Source: Tetranychus cinnabarinus
Lineage: Eukaryota > Arthropoda > Arachnida > Trombidiformes > Tetranychidae
DNA: 64,000 bases
Assembly: GCA_022266195.1 (NCBI GenBank)
Contig: WHVY01000001.1
Span: forward strand, 2,480,001-2,544,000
Direction of reading: 5' to 3'
Both the position numbers and the translations under genes were made by a program. This document shows, piece by piece, positions 61,301 to 64,000 of the stretch. Numbering within the stretch: the first letter of the stretch is position 1; every line of letters begins with the position of its first letter. The notes under the pieces are model-generated. The model was given only the letters and a program-made list of their open reading frames with translations, was not told where the DNA came from and ran no database searches.

Positions 61301-63653
61301 GCAAAAATGCTGATGTTAAAAGATAATATTGATATTAATGAGTTATCATTTGGAAATGATAATGATGATAATACACTGGGAGTGAAACAGTGATAAATGT
61401 TACAAGTTGCCTTAAATTGAGAAGTGAAGAGGAGTAAAGAGGTTGCAATGAAGAGCAAGCATGATGAGATGGAGTAAGAAGAAGGCTGAAATAAACTCGT
61501 AACTTCTCAGGGAAAACATTAATACTACTACATCTTGTACTTATTATTATACTCAGGTTGACCTGAAAATGAATAAAAGTAAAGGTAAAAAGGCTGAAAA
61601 GTCTTTCTCTCGGGAGTGATTGATGTGTAATGGTAAAGCTTGGTAAACATTCGTGTTCTTTATTCTCTATTTTTTTTCTCTTCTTCTTCTCTCATCTTCT
61701 TTTCTTCTTATTTTTACGTCTTTTCCCTTTCATCCTTTCTTTTTCTTGTGCTGATATTATTTTACTCTTCATCGTCATCTTGAATGCTCTGATGAAATGT
61801 GTTAAGAGGAGGGAAAAAAAGAAAAGAGGTAAAATGAAGAAAAAGATGGACGGATAAAGATTGTGAATGATGAGAGTGATAAAGAGATAGTAAAAAGATG
61901 AAGTAGGAAAGAAAAAGGTAAAGACTCGAATAAAAAGGAAATGGTTCAAGATAGTTTATGCTCTTGGAATGATGATGATGATGATGATGATGAGGGTGGC
62001 AAAGAAGAGGATGATAAGATGATGGGAAATGATGAGGTTACTAGTGAAAGCAAATTGCCTTTTCTTTTTTCTTCTTCTCTTTGGTTACAATGATAAAGAT
62101 GGAAAATAAATTGCTGTCCAATTGATCAAGTGGCTGTTAATAATTTTTCATGGAGTGTTTTCATTGCGTTAGAGTGATAATTGATGCTATCGATGGTAAT
62201 AGTTGTGGGTGAATTGGAAAGTCATCATTTCGAGAATAACTGTTGTTCGAGTATTGTTTGTTGATACAGAGATTACATTCACAAGTAGAGAGAAATTTCT
62301 AATTTTGGAATCGTAATTCTTTTCATGACTAGAAAATTCTTGAAAATTACAGAAAAATTAATTTAAAGTAATCAAAAGTTTGATTTAAAAATTTTGAAAT
62401 TCTCTGAGCAATACTTTCTGAGGTTGAAATTTGGGAAATTGCAATCGATCCTAGTTTAAATTTTCTGGAGAAAATTTTTCGTCTAAAAATGAATTTTTTT
62501 GAAACTGGAAAAGTCTAAGACTCTTGGATTTTTGATCGTTAGTCGTTTGTATAAAAAGTTTCAGAAACTCACGTAATCCAAGCATATCTGAATCGGCAGA
62601 CTCTCTTGGTGACCTGGAATAGTCGGGAGATGAGGGTGACATTGACTCTTGAGGTGGACTGGGAATGCGAATATCACTGTACTCTGATGACTGGGAATCA
62701 CTTTTACGTCTATTATCACTTTGCGGTGAATAAAGGGCAACGTCTGAGGCAATATGTCGTAAATTGTTAGTCATGTTACTATTTATCATGTTATTCACAT
62801 TGACATTATTTTCATTATAAACTATGGGCAAATTGAAAGCATTGGCACTCCCATTGGTGGCATTTTTGTTGATACGTTTAGCTCCTTTACAGGCTTCACT
62901 TGAATCCCAAAACTCGGGTCCATTGAGAGCTCCATAAGAGGTTCTCAGTATGGGATTTGTTGTGCTAAGAGTGGAAGCATTACCGGTCAACTTTTGGGCC
63001 TGTTGTGGGTGAGTGTGATGAGTGCTTAAATGGTTACTGCTGTTGCCATGTAAACTGGTACTTTGGATGGAATTATCATAGACATCATCAGAACCCATAA
63101 GACGATTACTTTGATGGACTGACCGCGATCTCTGAGATCGACGTCGTTTTAGCACACTAAGCTCACCACCCTCTAGTGTCGACCCATGAGTTGACTTTGA
63201 AGTAGAATCCATTGGATAATCTTCCAACGAACTATCAGAGGCGGAAAATGATTTACCCAAAACTCGATGATTATCATGGGTTATCGAGACTCCGGGCGGA
63301 GTCGACCTTCCAATCATGTTCGATTCATTGGCACTCATTGATATAAGTTCATCTCTCGATCTATACATAATCGTCTCTTTACGCATCAAACTCTCACCCA
63401 ATGTTGAGCTCTTCAACTCATCAGAAGTGCGCCTTTCATTCAACCCTTCATTCGATGAATACCGTTCTTTAGTTACAACAATAGACGAGTATCGACGACT
63501 CGGCAAATTTCCAGGAATGGCCAAATTTCGACCCTCATACCTAGCTCCCAATGAGTTTGGAGTTTGCAACCTAGCCAGAGCTTCACCTCTATTCGGCAAC
63601 TCAGAGGGCGTTGAACGTCCAACTGCATCAATACTGGACGGTCTTCGTTGTTG
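43087..63653 (-). CDS. Fife: Fife/RIM-family presynaptic active-zone scaffold, 3' ten exons (partial)
   Basis: Ten exons joined by GT-AG introns keep phase across 3,192 coding bases (about 1,063 residues plus stop). Order: Ser-rich linker (1-360), RxLPxxP motif (404-410), PDZ (about 465-560), RxLPxxP motif (603-609), C2A (about 617-740), Ser-rich linker, C2B (about 932-1055). Proteins with this layout (RIM, Piccolo, Fife) sit at presynaptic active zones and help dock and prime vesicles near calcium channels. The PDZ (GGK...AYVAYVVPGGSADK...AGDKILEW) and C2B (GRSLLVMVW...GFEH) recall insect Fife more than RIM, but RIM is the alternative. RxLPxxP fits the known RIM-binding-protein SH3 ligand. 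Calcium-ligand aspartates are largely absent from both C2 domains. The N-terminus, where a zinc finger is expected, is off the right edge. Alternative exons in the 10.4-kb intron cannot be excluded. Confidence 0.85.
43507..43623 (-). CDS. Fife: Fife-like exon: start of C2B
   Basis: The acceptor is TTCTTCACAG and the donor GTAACC. It encodes GSNLIVGEIKLGFVMTKGLL then EIEVIAARGLPTTHSKQPP, the first two C2B strands and loop 1. It begins and ends in phase 1. Confidence 0.85.
43624..44748 (-). other. intron, 1,125 bp
   Basis: Holds no supported feature. Two short purine- and pyrimidine-rich tracts produce meaningless frames. Confidence 0.6.
44749..45303 (-). CDS. Fife: Fife-like exon: Ser-rich linker between C2A and C2B
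   Basis: The acceptor is TTTTACCAG and the donor GTAATG. The 185-codon linker is rich in Ser, Pro and Arg (for example SPSRTMSLRIARPSSETLVH), with a proline run PPPSLTVEPPPLSPRR and RRKSAS-type kinase-site-like segments. It has no folded domain. The end is acidic and Ser-rich (TNSDSDSEGITSESDSVNTS). Confidence 0.82.
45386..45563 (-). CDS. Fife: Fife-like exon: end of C2A
   Basis: The acceptor is TTGCATTTAG and the donor GTAACA. It encodes ITEMALEIGIWETMGDKPEL and LGETVIPMESAIAHNTDWWP. The LGE and the terminal WWPL are C2 hallmarks. Loop 3 keeps only one aspartate. Confidence 0.85.
45659..45743 (-). CDS. Fife: Fife-like exon: middle of C2A
   Basis: An 85-bp exon, acceptor TGATTACAG and donor GTATCA. 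It encodes the MGFKSCQTELSNGLEWNETV strand pair, with the family-typical L-x-W-N-x-T motif, and IIQKFPIEK. Confidence 0.83.
46060..46350 (-). CDS. Fife: Fife-like exon: RxLPxxP motif and start of C2A
   Basis: The acceptor is TGCTTTTACAG and the donor GTAAGT. It encodes an Arg/Ser-rich linker, then RKLPRTP (46209-46229), a consensus fit for the RIM-BP SH3 ligand. C2A strands follow: GQGEILIQTWVDLERSELVI and TIICAKGLNNKKPCFARVRI. Loop 1 lacks the usual aspartates. Confidence 0.85.
46351..48788 (-). other. intron, 2,438 bp, with repeat-like island
   Basis: Mostly AT-rich intron DNA. A GC-richer island at about 48440-48670 stands out and is annotated separately. Confidence 0.6.
48440..48670 (-). 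repeat. GC-rich repeat-like island, possibly a degenerate tRNA-derived SINE
   Basis: The base composition differs sharply from the surrounding intron. On the minus strand GGCTCTGTGGCTCAGATGTC (48601-48620) resembles a tRNA 5' half with an A-box-like TGGCTCAGATG, and GGGTTGTCATCTCC (48566-48579) resembles a damaged B box. A perfect 16-bp palindrome AAGCTAAGCTTAGCTT lies at 48525-48540. No ORF or target duplication was recognised; a LINE fragment is another option. Confidence 0.35.
48789..49101 (-). CDS. Fife: Fife-like exon: PDZ domain
   Basis: The acceptor is TTGTTTTTTAG and the donor GTAAGT. A single exon encodes the PDZ domain: ERIILHRDENDVNPRTHGFG, a GFGLVVMGGK carboxylate-binding loop, AYVAYVVPGGSADKMSLKAG, DKILEWDRKSLVNCTFEQVC and SIIESSQNTAELLIEP. 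The glycine after PRTH replaces the more common GLGF as GFGL. The extended first strand and the PGGSADK segment are the features that recall Fife and Piccolo. Confidence 0.88.
49102..49818 (-). other. intron, 717 bp
   Basis: AT-rich, no supported feature. Confidence 0.6.
49819..49960 (-). CDS. Fife: Fife-like exon: linker before PDZ
   Basis: The acceptor is TTTCGTTTTCAG and the donor GTAAGC. It encodes SRSLLELPQGRTQSTHSLDL, then PNPDQPRRASAPEGENITIV and IDDVDSA. RRASAPEG is a basophilic kinase-site-like segment. The acidic end leads into the PDZ exon. Confidence 0.8.
49961..60340 (-). other. 10.4-kb intron of the Fife-like gene
   Basis: By far the largest intron of the gene. It contains four copies of CTGGGAG (54584, 55976, 56711, 58473), a (CTT)n run at 55104-55129 and R/Y-skewed blocks. 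Frames at 51689-51985 and 52788-53147 are longer than most but show no domain, so I do not call genes. It may hold enhancers or alternative exons. Confidence 0.5.
55104..55129. repeat. (CTT)n microsatellite
   Basis: About eight CTT units within the 10.4-kb intron. Confidence 0.85.
60341..60489 (-). CDS. Fife: Fife-like exon with RxLPxxP motif
   Basis: The acceptor is TTACAATTGCAG and the donor GTAAGA. It encodes TIGPLPTQRRSIPSVLVDNA, then VDTHHLTLKDCFPRRSSTGR and ALPRIPSEQ. RALPRIP (60350-60370) fits the RIM-BP SH3 ligand RxLPxxP. Phase (1 in, 0 out) matches both neighbours. Confidence 0.8.
60656..60694 (+). promoter_or_regulatory. three tandem 13-bp CTGGGAG units
   Basis: CTGGGAGGGAAGG, CTGGGAGTGAATG and CTGGGAGTGAATA follow one another at 60656, 60669 and 60682. 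The arrangement looks like a binding-site array or a minisatellite inside the second intron of the visible Fife-like gene. Function is not known. Confidence 0.45.
61970..61993. repeat. (ATG)n microsatellite
   Basis: About eight ATG units. Confidence 0.85.
62573..63653 (-). CDS. Fife: Fife-like large exon: Ser/Arg-rich linker
   Basis: A 360-codon exon, acceptor TTTCTTTTTGCACAG and donor GTGAGT. It begins with QQRRPSSIDAVGRSTPSELP and ends ESADSDMLGL. It is rich in Ser, Arg and Asn (KRRRSQRSRSVHQS, NENNVNVNNMINSNMTNN, SPPQESMSPSSPDYSRSPRE) and has no folded domain, as expected between an N-terminal zinc finger and the PDZ in this family. Such linkers are usually phosphorylated. It enters in phase 0, so coding continues upstream, beyond position 64000 or in an unseen exon. 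Confidence 0.82.
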
Positions 63654-64000
63654 CTGTGCAAAAAGAAAAGTTTTCAGAAATTTCATTATTGAAATTCGAT
63701 CCATTTGAAGACGAAATGTTTTAAGATAATGATCGAAATACTCATGAATATTTTGGTAAGAAAAACTCTGAAAATCTTGATATTCTTTGAACAATGAGGG
63801 AAGATAGAAAAAACTATTTTCTCTATTTATCTCTTGTCAACAATTTTATCCCTAACATTATCTCTATTATTAACAAAAAATGATGTTTTTGCTCTTGTTT
63901 GAAAAGTAAACCCAAAACTATTCACATTATTGATTTTATTTTCTCGACAAAAATGACAAACAAAGTGTATTTTCACTCGTTTAATGACACTCAATGTTAA
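63654..64000 (-). other. start of a further upstream intron
   Basis: AT-rich sequence upstream of the 63653 acceptor with no donor-bounded open frame I can support. Confidence 0.5.

Larger units (their letters stand above)
60490..62572 (-). other. intron, 2,083 bp, with CTGGGAG cluster
   Basis: Carries three CTGGGAG copies at a 13-bp step (60656-60688), a fourth at 61376-61382, and an (ATG)n run at 61970-61993. No coding signal is seen. Confidence 0.6.

Noticed and set aside
62451..63794. taking the whole 447-codon minus-strand frame as one exon
   Set aside because: The outer parts are intron: a strong acceptor (AG next to 63653) and a GTGAGT donor (next to 62573) delimit the real exon and keep phase with the next one.
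1..64000. CRISPR arrays, operons or prokaryotic signals
   Set aside because: The window is eukaryotic; no direct-repeat/spacer pattern or ribosome-binding-site context was seen.

Overview
This is a strongly AT-rich eukaryotic window with spliced genes: GT-AG introns, AATAAA signals, long low-complexity intergenic DNA, DNA transposons and a synaptic protein gene. It looks like an arthropod. A mite of the spider-mite type is my guess, from the compositional style only; nothing in the sequence fixes the species. The six-frame translation is full of Ser/Phe/Leu- or Lys/Glu-rich frames that come from kilobase blocks of pyrimidine- or purine-rich DNA, and almost none of these are genes.

Left part (1-36.5 kb): one probable single-exon gene for a small secreted orphan protein (3251-3865, + strand, AATAAA at 3998). 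The rest is mostly a gene desert with microsatellites, R/Y-skewed blocks, a short hAT-type non-autonomous element with a perfect 8-bp target duplication (9072-9390), a more decayed hAT-like relic (5481-6158), a diverged inverted-repeat pair (32721-32874 / 33593-33716) and several palindromes.

Middle (36.5-42.2 kb): a transposon cluster. A 226-bp Tc1/mariner-type MITE (36514-36739) is followed by Cys-motif coding debris. Then comes a nested structure. An outer element (about 37933-42177) with ~60-bp imperfect terminal inverted repeats carries a broken gene, and a 3,047-bp autonomous element (38907-41953) has inserted into it. The inner element encodes an intact 540-aa CENP-B/pogo-like DDE_1 transposase. 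Its ~430-450-bp arms are near-identical, and each holds a complete RNA polymerase III unit (A box, B box, T7 terminator) pointing inward. This is the most unusual object in the window.

Right part (43.1-63.7 kb, - strand): the 3' ten exons of a large presynaptic active-zone scaffold of the Piccolo/RIM/Fife family. All exon junctions keep phase across about 1,063 codons. The order is a Ser-rich linker, an RxLPxxP motif, a PDZ domain, a second RxLPxxP motif, C2A, a Ser-rich linker and C2B, then the stop. PDZ and C2B residues look more like Fife than RIM. The N-terminal part, where a zinc finger would be expected, lies beyond the right edge. A 10.4-kb intron carries half of the window's copies of an over-represented GC-rich motif, CTGGGAG(T/G).

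Most functional statements are family-level inference from reading the sequence. No database search was possible.
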